From the NCBI GenBank assembly GCA_044238845.1, contig JBIICN010000014.1:19536-83535 (forward strand): a stretch of DNA of 64,000 nt, in the 5' to 3' direction. Source of the DNA: UBA4416 sp044238845. Its GTDB lineage: Bacteria; Bacteroidota; Bacteroidia; B-17B0; Aurantibacillaceae. The first letter of the stretch is position 1; the number at the start of each line of letters is the position of its first letter. The position numbers and the translations under genes are program-made. Below, in pieces: positions 10,001-18,621 of this stretch. The notes beneath the pieces were generated by a model, which worked only from the letters and a program-made list of their open reading frames with translations, did not search any database and had not been told where the DNA came from.

Positions 10001-10411
10001 GAATTTGATAGAATTTCAGAACGTGGTGGTGTATTAGGAGCTATGGAAACCATGTATCAACGTGGACAAATACAAGAAGAAAGTTTATACTACGAAACAT
10101 TAAAACATACAGGTGAATACCCAATTATTGGTGTAAATACGTTCTTGTCGAGCAAAGGAAGTCCAACGGTATTACCTCGCGAAGTCATTCGTTCAACCAC
10201 CGAAGAAAAAGAATACCAAATTACCATGTTAGCAGAGTTACATAAAACACATGCTGATAAACATGATGAAATGGTAAAACGATTACAAACAGCAGCTATC
10301 CACAACAAAAATATTTTTGCTGAATTGATGGATGCTGCTAAGTTTATGAGCTTAGGCGAAGTGACTAAATGCTTATTTGAAGTAGGCGGGCAGTATAGAA
10401 GGAATATGTAA
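7031..10411 (+). CDS. icmF: Fused isobutyryl-CoA mutase (IcmF type, methylmalonyl-CoA mutase family)
   Basis: This is an adenosylcobalamin-dependent carbon-skeleton mutase that interconverts isobutyryl-CoA and n-butyryl-CoA, with its own GTPase chaperone fused in the middle. Order: B12-binding domain (about 10-145) with DGHDAA at 22-27 and the histidine that ligates cobalt; MeaB/ArgK-like G domain (about 195-450) with P-loop GTGGAGKSS, SVDPSKRKTGG and the NKFD guanine motif; mutase TIM barrel (about 560-1126). In the substrate loop, Phe587 (MFAGEGGP) stands where methylmalonyl-CoA mutases have Tyr, which supports isobutyryl- over methylmalonyl-CoA. The 1126-residue length is typical of IcmF. 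The gene stands alone and would fit branched-chain amino acid or fatty acid catabolism together with etfBA elsewhere in the window. Some IcmF proteins also accept pivalyl-CoA. Confidence 0.93.
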   Translation: METTPYQSTHKIRIVTAAALFDGHDAAINIMRRIIQSSGAEVIHLGHDRSAQEVVNCAIQEDANAIAVTSYQGGHVEYFKYMYDLLKEKGCEHIKLFGGGGGVILPEEIEELHNYGIARIYAPDDGRAMGLQGMINDLLRQCDYATGTNIKNDVAKIAERDYKSIARIISAAENFNEENIGLLNELKAKAEKSETPVLGITGTGGAGKSSLVDELVRRFLIDFKDKQIAIISVDPSKRKTGGALLGDRIRMNAIKNDRVYMRSLATRQSNLALSKYVQDAVNICKAANFDLIILETSGIGQSDTEIIEHSNMSLYVMTPEYGAATQLEKIDMLDFADIIALNKFDKRGALDAIRDVKKQYKRNHNLWEIADEDIPVFGTIASQFNDPGMNRLYKAVMNTMVEKTGNKALASQFHITEEMSEKIYIIPPSKTRYLSEISENNRNYDKRANAQAEVAQKLYGIQKTIETISESNIDDKDRLIKGLQEAFEKTKLDLDPRHLLVIEGWEAKKKLYSSEFYEFKVRDKVLKIETHYESLSHTQIPKIASPKYTSWGDILKWTLQENFPGDFPYTAGIYPFKREGEDPTRMFAGEGGPERTNKRFHYVSKGLPAARLSTAFDSVTLYGNDPDYRPDIYGKIGNSGVSICCLDDAKKLYSGFNLADPKTSVSMTINGPAPTLAAFFMNAAIDQQCEIYIKENKLEKEVEAKIAAIYKAKGTVRPTYQGELPDGNNGLGLMLLGVTGDQVLPKDVYEKIKASTLSQVRGTVQADILKEDQAQNTCIFSTEFSLRVMGDVQQYFIDQKVRNFYSVSISGYHIAEAGANPISQLAFTLANGFTFVEYYLSRGMHIDDFAPNLSFFFSNGIDPEYSVIGRVSRRIWAKAMKLRYGGNERSQMLKYHIQTSGRSLHAQEIDFNDIRTTLQALYAIYDNCNSLHTNAYDEAITTPTEESVRRAMAIQLIINRELGLAKNENPLQGSFIIEELTDLVEEAVLTEFDRISERGGVLGAMETMYQRGQIQEESLYYETLKHTGEYPIIGVNTFLSSKGSPTVLPREVIRSTTEEKEYQITMLAELHKTHADKHDEMVKRLQTAAIHNKNIFAELMDAAKFMSLGEVTKCLFEVGGQYRRNM

Positions 10412-10425
10412 ATAAATATGAGAAT

Positions 10426-11961
10426 GTGACAAGACTATTATTTACATTGCTTCTTTTTTTTATTGGGAATAGTTTCTTTTCCCAATCGAGCGTATTAATT
10501 ACAACACATGATCCTCAAAATGAGTTATCTAGGGTTGTAGCACATACTGATTCTTCCCTTTTTGTTTTAAATATCATCCAATACAAAAAGGGGAAATATG
10601 ATTTCTATATTTCAAAATATCAAGCTTATAAATCAAATATAGGTTTCGATACTTGTTTGCATATTGCAAAGTTATTTGATGGGAATCTTGATGCCAGAAC
10701 CTTTAAATATTCAATATTTCAATGTAAAGAAAGTATTCTATTTGTTTTTGATGTATATGCTGGTTCACATAAGAAAGTAATAGCTAAAGCAATAAATTTC
10801 AATGGTCATGTGTCCGATGCTTTTATTTTGGATGATTGCGATTTATCTAATTCTGAATTAATGGAGTGTATTTATACTTATGAACTAACAGATAAAAAAG
10901 AATTATTAATCACCTTAAGAAGAAAGTATAAAAGTGGATTTCAAAGAGATAAATGTCTTTTATACACAGAATACATGAATAAATTATGGGAATATGAATT
11001 CCCTAAAATTAATTATCATTATAATGTAAACGTTCTTGCAACTGTGTTTAATTCTAATCAATTAATTTATGATGTAGCAAATGGCTTTATAGATAAGACA
11101 GGAAATGAATGGATAGTTAAAGGTGATTATGATACCATTATGAAGAGATCCGTAGATGGCCTGATTTATGATTTAAAAATTCCGAAGGACAGTTTAAGTA
11201 TTATCATAGTTAATCCTAATCAAAAAACAACTAGTCAGTATAGTGTTTATTGGCCTTTTAAAACTAAACCAAGATTAGTTCCAATATCTCCTACTCAAAT
11301 TTTATTTTATAATTTGGTTAATATAGATGACGAGAAATTTGTTTTACCAGGAAAGATTGCAATGTATTATAAACGTATTGACATAAAAAATGGTAAAGTA
11401 TTATTTGAAGAACTAGTTCCTTTTAATAAACATATTCAAGAAAATCTCACTTATTTATGTGGCGGTGGCTCAAATGGACCAACTTCAAAGCCATTTAGTT
11501 TGTCAATCGAGAAAATGATAGATGGAAAACTGTTTTCTGTTTATGAAAATACCTGTTTTGAAGAACGTGAATTATTGACAGCTTGTTTTAACATTTCAAA
11601 AAACATGATCGAATGGACATATTTTTTCCCTCGAAAAATTTCTACATCCTCTCCCTTAGGAGCATTGACTTGTAGTTATTATTCCGATATTTTTGAACTC
11701 GGTTTTTATGAAAATACTAAAAATTTTAACGTACCTCTTGAACTATATAGACATAATAAACATAAAATGGTGAGATGGTACGATGATTCACAATTTATTA
11801 GTTGGAAAATCAATGAAAGTGGTGAAGCGTTTAAAAATACCGTAAATATTAACTCTGAAGTTTTTTTATTTCCTTGGTTAAATAATAACAAAACATCACA
11901 AACGTTTTTTATTCACAGAAATTTTTTACCAGTTGGTTTTATTTCAAAACATCAGTGGTAG
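10426..11961 (+). CDS. Secreted protein of unknown function
   Basis: A 511-residue protein begins with GTG at 10426, 14 bp after icmF. An ATG at 10418 is in another frame and stops after three codons. Residues 1-19 (TRLLFTLLLFFIGNSFFS) form a clear signal peptide. The rest is low in repeats, rich in Lys, Asn, Tyr and Phe, and looks beta-rich; I recognise no domain. It has no C-terminal sorting domain and no lipobox, so it is probably periplasmic or exported by other means. Coding quality is good: one long frame with typical codon use. It may be transcribed with icmF, but the content suggests no shared function. An orphan or fast-evolving lineage gene is likely. Confidence 0.7.
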   Translation: MTRLLFTLLLFFIGNSFFSQSSVLITTHDPQNELSRVVAHTDSSLFVLNIIQYKKGKYDFYISKYQAYKSNIGFDTCLHIAKLFDGNLDARTFKYSIFQCKESILFVFDVYAGSHKKVIAKAINFNGHVSDAFILDDCDLSNSELMECIYTYELTDKKELLITLRRKYKSGFQRDKCLLYTEYMNKLWEYEFPKINYHYNVNVLATVFNSNQLIYDVANGFIDKTGNEWIVKGDYDTIMKRSVDGLIYDLKIPKDSLSIIIVNPNQKTTSQYSVYWPFKTKPRLVPISPTQILFYNLVNIDDEKFVLPGKIAMYYKRIDIKNGKVLFEELVPFNKHIQENLTYLCGGGSNGPTSKPFSLSIEKMIDGKLFSVYENTCFEERELLTACFNISKNMIEWTYFFPRKISTSSPLGALTCSYYSDIFELGFYENTKNFNVPLELYRHNKHKMVRWYDDSQFISWKINESGEAFKNTVNINSEVFLFPWLNNNKTSQTFFIHRNFLPVGFISKHQW

Positions 11962-12116
11962 TTTCAAAACAAACACTTGCATTTTTTTAGAAATTTTGGT
12001 TTCAACTTTTGTTTTATAAATCATTAATTTTTTATCTTGTTCAACTCATTTATTCAACAAATATTAACGTATTTATTTTTTTGTTTAATTTTACTTAAAT
12101 ATTAAAATTATAACTC

Positions 12117-13121
12117 ATGAAAAAAATTCTTTTCGTTATTATTGGCATTAGCGCTTTGTATTTAATCTTTTGTTTATTTGGCCCTTCAACAATTAAAGTG
12201 GAACGTTCAATAGACATTAAAACTTCATCAGTTAAAGATCTTCAACATAAATTGGCTGATTTAAAATTCTTTCATGATAAATGGAGTCCTTGGACAAGAA
12301 GAGACCCAAATATGCAAACTAAATACACAGGAGTTTGTTGTGAGCCTGGTAGTAGTTACAGCTGGGAAAGCGAAAAAGATAGCGTTGGTAAAGGAATTAT
12401 GACCTTTAATAAATTTAATGGCGATAGTGTTTTAATGACTTTAAATTTTGATAACACAGGAGATACAAAAGTATATTACATTACAAAAGCTAATGATAAT
12501 GGAACAATAAATGTAAACTGGGGAATGGTATTTGATATCGGGTTCTTTGGCCGTGCAGCTATGTTATTTATGAACATGGATAAAATGATTGGCCCAGATT
12601 ATGAAACAGGTTTAGCGAATCTAAAAAAAGTAATAGAGTCAATGCCGATTGAAGTTGCTGCAAATTATGAAGTAAAAGAATTAAATTGGGATGCGAAAAC
12701 ATTTTATGGAGCTAGGAAAAAGATTTCATTAGAAAAAATCCCTGATTTTAGCGGTCAAACATACGCTAGTATAACAAACGCTTTGCTAAAAGCTAAAACA
12801 GAAACAATTGGAATGCCAAAGGCAATTTATTTTTCTTTTGATGAAAAAACACTGGTGGCAGATTTTGCTCCAATTATGGAAGTTGCTAATGGAACAAAGA
12901 TAGAAGGAGTTGAAAAGTTTGAAACACCCGCAGGCAAAGTATTATTGATTGAATATTTTGGTGCTTATGACAAGTCTGCTAACGCACATTATGCCATGGA
13001 CGCCTATATGAAAGAAAAAGGTTTAACACAAGCTTTTGTTATAGAAGAATATGCTAATGATCCAATGACAGTAAAAGACACAGCTAAATGGCAGATTAAT
13101 ATTTTTTATTTAGTGAAATAA
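12117..13121 (+). CDS. SRPBCC-like protein with C-terminal GyrI-like effector-binding domain
   Basis: This is a 334-residue protein with a single N-terminal membrane anchor or signal segment (residues 4-22). Residues about 28-175 resemble the SRPBCC/polyketide-cyclase fold (WSPWTRRDPNM, then a GxGxMTF-type strand and the closing helix NLKKVIE). Residues about 180-334 resemble the AraC-type GyrI effector-binding domain (FGARKKISLEKI-like start, ending with an IFYLV strand). Both domains form small-molecule pockets, so a ligand-binding or buffering role is likely, but no ligand can be named. The same architecture occurs as hypothetical proteins in Bacteroidota, as far as I recall. A strong terminator follows at 13144-13175. 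The gene seems monocistronic. Confidence 0.8.
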   Translation: MKKILFVIIGISALYLIFCLFGPSTIKVERSIDIKTSSVKDLQHKLADLKFFHDKWSPWTRRDPNMQTKYTGVCCEPGSSYSWESEKDSVGKGIMTFNKFNGDSVLMTLNFDNTGDTKVYYITKANDNGTINVNWGMVFDIGFFGRAAMLFMNMDKMIGPDYETGLANLKKVIESMPIEVAANYEVKELNWDAKTFYGARKKISLEKIPDFSGQTYASITNALLKAKTETIGMPKAIYFSFDEKTLVADFAPIMEVANGTKIEGVEKFETPAGKVLLIEYFGAYDKSANAHYAMDAYMKEKGLTQAFVIEEYANDPMTVKDTAKWQINIFYLVK

Positions 13122-13143
13122 GTGATTCTATATCTCTATTTAG

Positions 13144-13175
13144 AAAGCCCTCGCAATTTGTGAGGGCTTTTTTTG
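13144..13175 (+). terminator. Intrinsic terminator after the SRPBCC gene
   Basis: The hairpin AAAGCCCTC-GCAATTTGT-GAGGGCTTT is followed by a run of T. It lies 22 bp after the stop codon, so it should end the SRPBCC transcript before the TPR-SpoIIE gene. Confidence 0.9.
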
Positions 13176-13188
13176 TTATATTTATATA

Positions 13189-15327
13189 GTGAAAAAGACT
13201 ATTCTCATTCTAATACTTATTGTTGTTTCTTGCAGTTTTTTTGGGCAAAATACTGATTCGTTACTTACGGAACTTAAAAAGGCTAAACATGACACCACAA
13301 AGGCTTTCATATATTTGAAGCTAAGTGAGGTATGTTCATTAAATGAAATTATAGCTTTCTCTAACTCTGCTATCGCTATCTGCAATAAAAATTTAAAGAA
13401 TGATTTACAAAAAGAATCAAATAGTTATTTGTCATACAAAGCAAGAGCTTTAGGTAATATAGGTTTTTTTTACAGTGAAAATGAGAAATTTGAAACGGCC
13501 TTAAAATACTATGATAGTTCTAGAGTCATACAAGAAAAAATTAAAGATAAAGCAAGTCTTGCAGTTACTTTTAACAATATTGGCTACGTATATGAATTAC
13601 AAGGGCTTGTAGAAAAAGCATTAGAGTATTATTTTAAGAGTCTTAAATTACATGAAGAATTAAATAACAAAAAAGAACTAACGAGTTGTTATAATAATAT
13701 TGGTAGTTTATTTGATGGATTAGGAGATCCTACAGCGGCATTAGAATATTATAAAAAGAGTTTAGCTTTAAAAGAAATAATAAAAGATAAAAAAGGAATT
13801 GCAACCGTTTTAAATAATATCGGACTGGTTTATTATAATCAAAATGACTTAGAAAAAGCGATGGATTTTTATAGTAGAAGTCTATTAATAAATGAAGAAA
13901 TAAAAAACACTATTGGGATTTCTATTTCGCTTGACAATATAGGAGGCATTTACCAAAGTAAAGGTGATTTAACTCAGGCCTTAATTTATTTTAATAAAAG
14001 TTTGGCTTTGCAAGAAATTGATAAAAATTATGACGGACAAATAGTCTCCCATACTTCTATCGGAGAAGTTTATTTTTCAAAAAAAGATTACAACAAAGCT
14101 AAAGAACATACTTTAATAGGACTGAAATATAGCATGGAGTATGGATATGTTGATCAAATAAGACTTTCAGCAAATAGATTATATTCTATTTATATGAAAC
14201 AGAAACAATTCGAGAAAGCAATTGAAATGCGTAATCTAGAAATACAAATGCGAGATAGTGTAATCAATGAAAAAACTAAGAAGGCAAGTTTAAAAAGTCA
14301 AATAAGATACGAATATGAGAAGAAAGCCATTGAAGATAGCTTAATTGTTGTGGAAGAAAGAAAACTAACAACATTGCAACTTCATCAGGAAAGAACACAA
14401 CGTTTTGCTTTATATGCAGGGTTAGGATTATCATTAATCTTTATAGGATTTGTTTTTAATCGTTTTAAAGTCACCCAAAAACAAAAAAATATAATTGAAT
14501 TAAAAGAGCAAGAAACAAAAAGACAAAATATAATTATTACTCAACAAAAAGAATTGGTTGAAGAAAAACAAAATGAAATATCTGATAGTATTAACTATGC
14601 CAAACGAATTCAAACATCTTTTTTGGCAAATGAAATGGAGTTTAAAGATCATTTCGAAGACTATTTTATTTTATTTAAACCTAAAGCCATTGTTAGTGGA
14701 GATTTTTATTGGGCAACCTCAGTTGAATCTAAATTATTTATGTGTGTTGCTGATTCTACGGGTCATGGTATTCCTGGAGCATTTATGAGTTTGTTAAACA
14801 TCTCTTTATTAAATGAATCTGTTTTAAGTAGAAATTATAACTCCACAATAGACATTTTAAATTTTATCAGAAATATTTTAATTCTAGGATTAAAACCTGA
14901 CGAAACAGGACAAGGAGGTAATGATGGGATGGATTGTGTTTTAATTATTATTGATTTTAAAACGCTAGAGATGGAGTTTTCTGGGGCTAATAATCCTTTA
15001 TGGATTATTAGAAATAATAGCATAATTGAATTGAAAGCTGATAAAATGCCTATTGGCAGATCTCCTAAAGAGACTGTTTCTTTTTCAAGCCAAAAATTTC
15101 AGTTACTGAAAAACGATCTACTTTTTGGTTTTACAGATGGCTTCCCAGATCAATTTGGTGGCCCTAAAGGCAAAAAATTTAAATACAAACAATTAGAAGA
15201 ACTATTAATTTCAATTTCTCTTGAGCCCATGGAAATTCAAAAACAAAGACTCGAAGAGGTTTTCGAAAATTGGAAAGGTGATTTAGAACAAGTGGATGAC
15301 GTCTGTGTTATAGGATTGAGGGTTTAA
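13189..15327 (+). CDS. TPR sensor with SpoIIE-type PP2C serine phosphatase
   Basis: A 712-residue signalling protein starts with GTG at 13189. Residues 1-19 are a signal peptide (a Cys in VVSCS could even be a lipobox). About seven tetratricopeptide repeats fill residues 75-345, with recurrent LNNIG...ALEYY motifs. A single membrane helix sits at about 405-425, followed by a coiled coil rich in Glu, Lys and Gln. The SpoIIE phosphatase domain fills about 463-712, with the metal-binding SGDFYW, then ADSTGHGIPGAFMS, and a late FTDG...D motif. The topology puts the TPRs in the periplasm and the phosphatase in the cytoplasm. The family dephosphorylates serine or threonine in partner-switching anti-anti-sigma factors, but no such partner is encoded nearby. 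The start lies only 13 bp after the terminator at 13144-13175. Confidence 0.9.
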   Translation: MKKTILILILIVVSCSFFGQNTDSLLTELKKAKHDTTKAFIYLKLSEVCSLNEIIAFSNSAIAICNKNLKNDLQKESNSYLSYKARALGNIGFFYSENEKFETALKYYDSSRVIQEKIKDKASLAVTFNNIGYVYELQGLVEKALEYYFKSLKLHEELNNKKELTSCYNNIGSLFDGLGDPTAALEYYKKSLALKEIIKDKKGIATVLNNIGLVYYNQNDLEKAMDFYSRSLLINEEIKNTIGISISLDNIGGIYQSKGDLTQALIYFNKSLALQEIDKNYDGQIVSHTSIGEVYFSKKDYNKAKEHTLIGLKYSMEYGYVDQIRLSANRLYSIYMKQKQFEKAIEMRNLEIQMRDSVINEKTKKASLKSQIRYEYEKKAIEDSLIVVEERKLTTLQLHQERTQRFALYAGLGLSLIFIGFVFNRFKVTQKQKNIIELKEQETKRQNIIITQQKELVEEKQNEISDSINYAKRIQTSFLANEMEFKDHFEDYFILFKPKAIVSGDFYWATSVESKLFMCVADSTGHGIPGAFMSLLNISLLNESVLSRNYNSTIDILNFIRNILILGLKPDETGQGGNDGMDCVLIIIDFKTLEMEFSGANNPLWIIRNNSIIELKADKMPIGRSPKETVSFSSQKFQLLKNDLLFGFTDGFPDQFGGPKGKKFKYKQLEELLISISLEPMEIQKQRLEEVFENWKGDLEQVDDVCVIGLRV

Positions 15328-15452
15328 TAATATGTTCTGGTTTAAGTTGCTTATCATATATTAGTTCCTTTTTTATATTTTGCCCGTTCTTATGGTTAAT
15401 TTCAATATGTTTTTTAAGTAATGTTTGTAAAGATTTATTCTTAAGTTGTATA

Positions 15453-15482
15453 TTGTAATGATTGATAATACTATTATATTTG
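15453..15482 (+). promoter_or_regulatory. Promoter of rsmI: TTG-N19-TATATTTG
   Basis: A TTG (15453-15455) lies 19 bp before a perfect -7 box TATATTTG (15475-15482). The rsmI ATG is only 7 nt further on, so the 5' leader should be very short. Both boxes and the spacing match the Bacteroidota sigma-A consensus. Confidence 0.7.
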
Positions 15483-15489
15483 ATGTATA

Positions 15490-16167
15490 ATGACACCAAA
15501 GCTTTACATCGTTCCAACACCCATCGGTAATTTAGAAGACATGACCTTTAGAGCCATTAAGGTTTTAAACTCTGTGGATTTAATTTTAGCAGAAGATACT
15601 CGTAATACGATTCATTTATTACGTCATTTTAAAATTGAAAAACCTTTACGTTCCTATCATGCGCATAACGAACATGCTACGGTGGAGCAAATTGTGGAGA
15701 TGATTGAATCTAATAAATCAGTCGCTTTAGTTTCGGATGCAGGAACGCCTGCTATTTCTGATCCCGGTTTTTTATTAGTACGTGAGTGTATTAAACATGG
15801 CGTAGCGGTTGAAACATTGCCAGGAGCTACCGCTTTTGTACCTGCTTTAGTAAACAGCGGATTACCCTGCGACAGCTTTGTGTTTTATGGATTCTTACCA
15901 CAAAAAAAAGGAAGACATACTAAACTATTATCATTAAAAGAAGAAACTCGCACGATGATATTTTACGAATCGCCGTTTCGTTTAGTGAAATTATTAGAAG
16001 AGTTTAAAGAATATTTAAGTGGCGATAGACAAGTTTCTGTATCTCGAGAACTCTCCAAGATGTTTGAAGAAAATGCTCGCGGAACAGTGGATGAATTAAT
16101 TGCACACTTTAAAGCGAAGACCGTGAAGGGCGAAATTGTTGTTGTGTTAGCTGGGAAAGAGGATTAG
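15490..16167 (+). CDS. rsmI: 16S rRNA (cytidine-1402-2'-O)-methyltransferase
   Basis: RsmI 2'-O-methylates C1402 in the decoding centre of 16S rRNA, using S-adenosylmethionine. The protein (225 residues) has the tetrapyrrole methylase fold typical of the family: YIVPTPIGNLEDMT at residues 6-19, the acidic AEDTRNT block, VSDAGTPAISDPG (glycine-rich SAM loop) and the YESPFR motif. The C-terminal extension of longer RsmI proteins is missing, as in many Bacteroidota. The start is fixed by the strong promoter 7 nt upstream. It is convergent with the FUSC gene, and a long imperfect inverted repeat lies between the two ends. Confidence 0.95.
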   Translation: MTPKLYIVPTPIGNLEDMTFRAIKVLNSVDLILAEDTRNTIHLLRHFKIEKPLRSYHAHNEHATVEQIVEMIESNKSVALVSDAGTPAISDPGFLLVRECIKHGVAVETLPGATAFVPALVNSGLPCDSFVFYGFLPQKKGRHTKLLSLKEETRTMIFYESPFRLVKLLEEFKEYLSGDRQVSVSRELSKMFEENARGTVDELIAHFKAKTVKGEIVVVLAGKED

Positions 16168-16196
16168 GTTTAGTTAAGTTGTTTTCGGAGCGTAAG

Positions 16197-16295
16197 TTCT
16201 TTCTCCCTTTCAAGGGAGATCCGCCAGCTGGCGGAGAGGGATGTGGCTCTAAACATCCTCCGTCCTGCGGACACCTCCTTCAAAGGAGGAAAGAT
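16197..16295. repeat. About 100-bp imperfect inverted repeat (CTCCCTTTCAAGGGAG / CTCCTTTGAAGGAG type)
   Basis: The left arm (about 16198-16244) and right arm (about 16252-16294) are imperfect reverse complements: TCTTTCTCCCTTT... against TCTTTCCTCCTTTG..., both ending GGATGT. The arms fold into one long cruciform or RNA hairpin. The left arm holds the palindrome CCGCCAGCTGGCGG at 16221-16234, which recurs elsewhere in the window. The element is far richer in G+C than its surroundings and lies between two convergent genes. It resembles a dispersed Bacteroidota intergenic element known to me only from memory. Confidence 0.6.
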
Positions 16296-16302
16296 CTAAT
16301 TT

Positions 16303-18504
16303 CTATCTGCTATATTTCTTTTCTTTGAAAAGAATACAAAGTGTTTCTAATTCAAAAATTATTTTTTCGAGTTCAGCTTTTACAAAACGAGTTTGTTCGC
16401 TAACCAAAAACACATCAGAATTTATACTTTCTTTCACTTTACTAAAATCGGGTAAGGCTTCTTTTATATATGGTTGCGTTAAGTGTGATGATGTCCAATT
16501 CATGATTTTTTCTACTTCCAAAAAATAATTTGAGAGTTGTGGAATTACTGTGGGACGTTCTTTTTCGTTAATAGTTAAAGCTATCGATGTTATTTCGCGT
16601 GATAAACGAATCGTGACACCTGCCATTGCAAAACTCAAATCAACATTGCTTTGAATATGCTCAGGCTCTTGCACCATGCGCTGCACAGAAGCAAATACAT
16701 CGTTGTTGGATGCTTCTGCTATTCTACGAAATTTGTTCCAAGATTCAGCTACTGTATTTTCGTTATTATAGTATTGAAGCACGCGTTGCAAATAATTTTT
16801 GTTTTGCAATAAGGCATACTCCATTAATGGTGGAAATCGCTTTTTTTCCCACACGGGCCAAAACACATAACTGGCAACCACTGCCAATAACGCACCTATT
16901 AAGGTAGATAAAACTCTCCAACCAATTAATTCCCATGAGGCTTGTTGCGAAATCTGCATCAAAATAACCATCATTATGGTTACAAAAAATACACCTACCT
17001 TATAGTTGTTTCGTAAAAAATAAGCTACAAAAAAAGACACGATAATTAATAACCCAACAAACACATCATGCGGCAAGGGTAATAACATAATGGCTCCTCC
17101 TAAAACAATACCTGTAACAGTTCCAACAATTCTTTCTATTCCTTTTTTTCGGGTAGCGCCAAAATAGGGTTGTATCACAATTAGCATGGTTAAAGAAATC
17201 CAATGACCATGATCTATTTTAAAAAATTTATATACAAATACACCTATAGATAATCCCAACGCCACCCGCAAGGCATAAATAAAGTGTTGTGAATTGACGT
17301 TGAAAGCTTCGCGAACTAATTCCATAATAGCGCGAGGTTTTAATCCAACTAAAAAGTTATTAAATGTGAGTTTATAATTCTCTAAATAATCGCTCTTCTT
17401 TAAATTTAGTTTTTGCTCAATTTGTAAAACGGTCTGTTGCAAATAACCATACGATTTATGAAGCGTGTTAATAAAATGTTGTATAGCTAATTTCTCTTTA
17501 TGCGTTAAGGTTAATTCTTTACTTGCTTCTTCAAATAATTGAATAGCAATTTCGCAACGTTTTAATCGTATTTTAGTAAGACTTAAATCTTCGGACCTAA
17601 AAGTAAAAATGACGATTGATAAACGAGCGCTTGTTTGCGCAAAAGCCGATAAAGTTTTATAGAGAACGATGTTTCTTATTTTTTGAAAATCAGGATGATC
17701 CAGTATTTCTAACTCTTCATGCATCGTATTTAATGTTGCTCCAAATAATGATGACGTTTTACGAATCTCCATCATCATGTCGTAATGCTGCGTTTTTAAA
17801 CGTGATTTTTTGTTATCTCTCCGTGCAAATAAATTAATAGAATGATTAACGGCATCTCTAATAGCGGTTTCTTTTTCAGTAACATCTATATTATCAATTA
17901 TAGTATCTGATGCATGTTTTTGAATTAGAATATCTAAAAACTCAGTATTTGTTTTCCAAATTTTAGCTACCGAACGCCTAATAGGATTTGAAGGACGAAA
18001 CGGAAAAGCAAGGATGGTAATAACAACCGACCAAGCAGCGCCTGCAAAAATATACATTCCATAATTTACAGATTCGGAAAAAGAAACAGGATTTGATAAT
18101 CCAAACAAAAAGAAAAAACCAACCGCTACGCCAATGCTTGCACCATAATCGCTCCAATTACGAATTAATGCAGCAAACATTCCCACAACAAACATAGCCA
18201 CTACCGATACTTGCCAGGAGTTAGCCGTATTCATGCCAACAATAGCAGCTAAAGTCATTAGTATGGCTTCTAGCGATTGAATGATTATTTTTTTATAATG
18301 TAGCCCTCGGTAATCTATCAACGCTAACATATAAGCACCAAAAGCCATCCACACCACCTCATAAGAAAAATGATCTTGATATAATGGCACAACAATTAAG
18401 GGAACATTTAATGCTAACACAACTCTAAAAGCCCAAGTAATAGTAGGCTCAAAATACTCTTGTTTTAAAACGGTTTGTAATTGTTGTATGGGTTGAAAAC
18501 GCAT
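16303..18504 (-). CDS. FUSC / YccS-like inner membrane protein
   Basis: A 733-residue membrane protein with the duplicated fusaric-acid-resistance (FUSC/YccS) architecture. A first bundle of membrane helices (about residues 25-170) is followed by a soluble helical domain (175-395), a second bundle (about 400-540, with HGHWISLTMLIVIQP typical of the FUSC_2 segment) and a C-terminal helical cytoplasmic domain. Relatives are putative efflux components for aromatic acids or p-hydroxybenzoate-like compounds, but YccS itself has no proven substrate. No membrane-fusion or outer-membrane partner is adjacent. The 5' leader (18535-18680) contains a short ORF and a terminator-like hairpin 30 nt before the ATG, which suggests attenuation. 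Confidence 0.85.
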   Translation of the reverse strand: MRFQPIQQLQTVLKQEYFEPTITWAFRVVLALNVPLIVVPLYQDHFSYEVVWMAFGAYMLALIDYRGLHYKKIIIQSLEAILMTLAAIVGMNTANSWQVSVVAMFVVGMFAALIRNWSDYGASIGVAVGFFFLFGLSNPVSFSESVNYGMYIFAGAAWSVVITILAFPFRPSNPIRRSVAKIWKTNTEFLDILIQKHASDTIIDNIDVTEKETAIRDAVNHSINLFARRDNKKSRLKTQHYDMMMEIRKTSSLFGATLNTMHEELEILDHPDFQKIRNIVLYKTLSAFAQTSARLSIVIFTFRSEDLSLTKIRLKRCEIAIQLFEEASKELTLTHKEKLAIQHFINTLHKSYGYLQQTVLQIEQKLNLKKSDYLENYKLTFNNFLVGLKPRAIMELVREAFNVNSQHFIYALRVALGLSIGVFVYKFFKIDHGHWISLTMLIVIQPYFGATRKKGIERIVGTVTGIVLGGAIMLLPLPHDVFVGLLIIVSFFVAYFLRNNYKVGVFFVTIMMVILMQISQQASWELIGWRVLSTLIGALLAVVASYVFWPVWEKKRFPPLMEYALLQNKNYLQRVLQYYNNENTVAESWNKFRRIAEASNNDVFASVQRMVQEPEHIQSNVDLSFAMAGVTIRLSREITSIALTINEKERPTVIPQLSNYFLEVEKIMNWTSSHLTQPYIKEALPDFSKVKESINSDVFLVSEQTRFVKAELEKIIFELETLCILFKEKKYSR

Positions 18505-18534
18505 GCTTGCTAATAAAGTGTAAAGATAGACATT

Positions 18535-18621
18535 TTAAAAAACCAAAAAGCCACTTATTAAAAGCAGCTTTTCGATTTGATAAAGTGGACTTGGCTCTCC
18601 CGTATCCCATTTGTTGCTCAT
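18535..18621 (-). CDS. Possible 28-codon leader peptide overlapping the terminator hairpin
   Basis: ATG at 18621 opens a 28-codon frame (MSNKWDTGEPSPLYQIEK...) whose last codons run through the terminator hairpin and whose stop lies in the T-run. The frame is also open upstream of this ATG for 13 codons. No ribosome binding site is visible. It could be a leader peptide whose translation decides between the two hairpins, or a chance frame. Confidence 0.15.
   Translation of the reverse strand: MSNKWDTGEPSPLYQIEKLLLISGFLVF

Noticed and set aside
15308..15520. 70-codon minus-strand frame between the phosphatase and rsmI
   Set aside because: It overlaps both neighbours and the clear rsmI promoter; Lys/Asn/Ile composition follows the A/T-rich gap.
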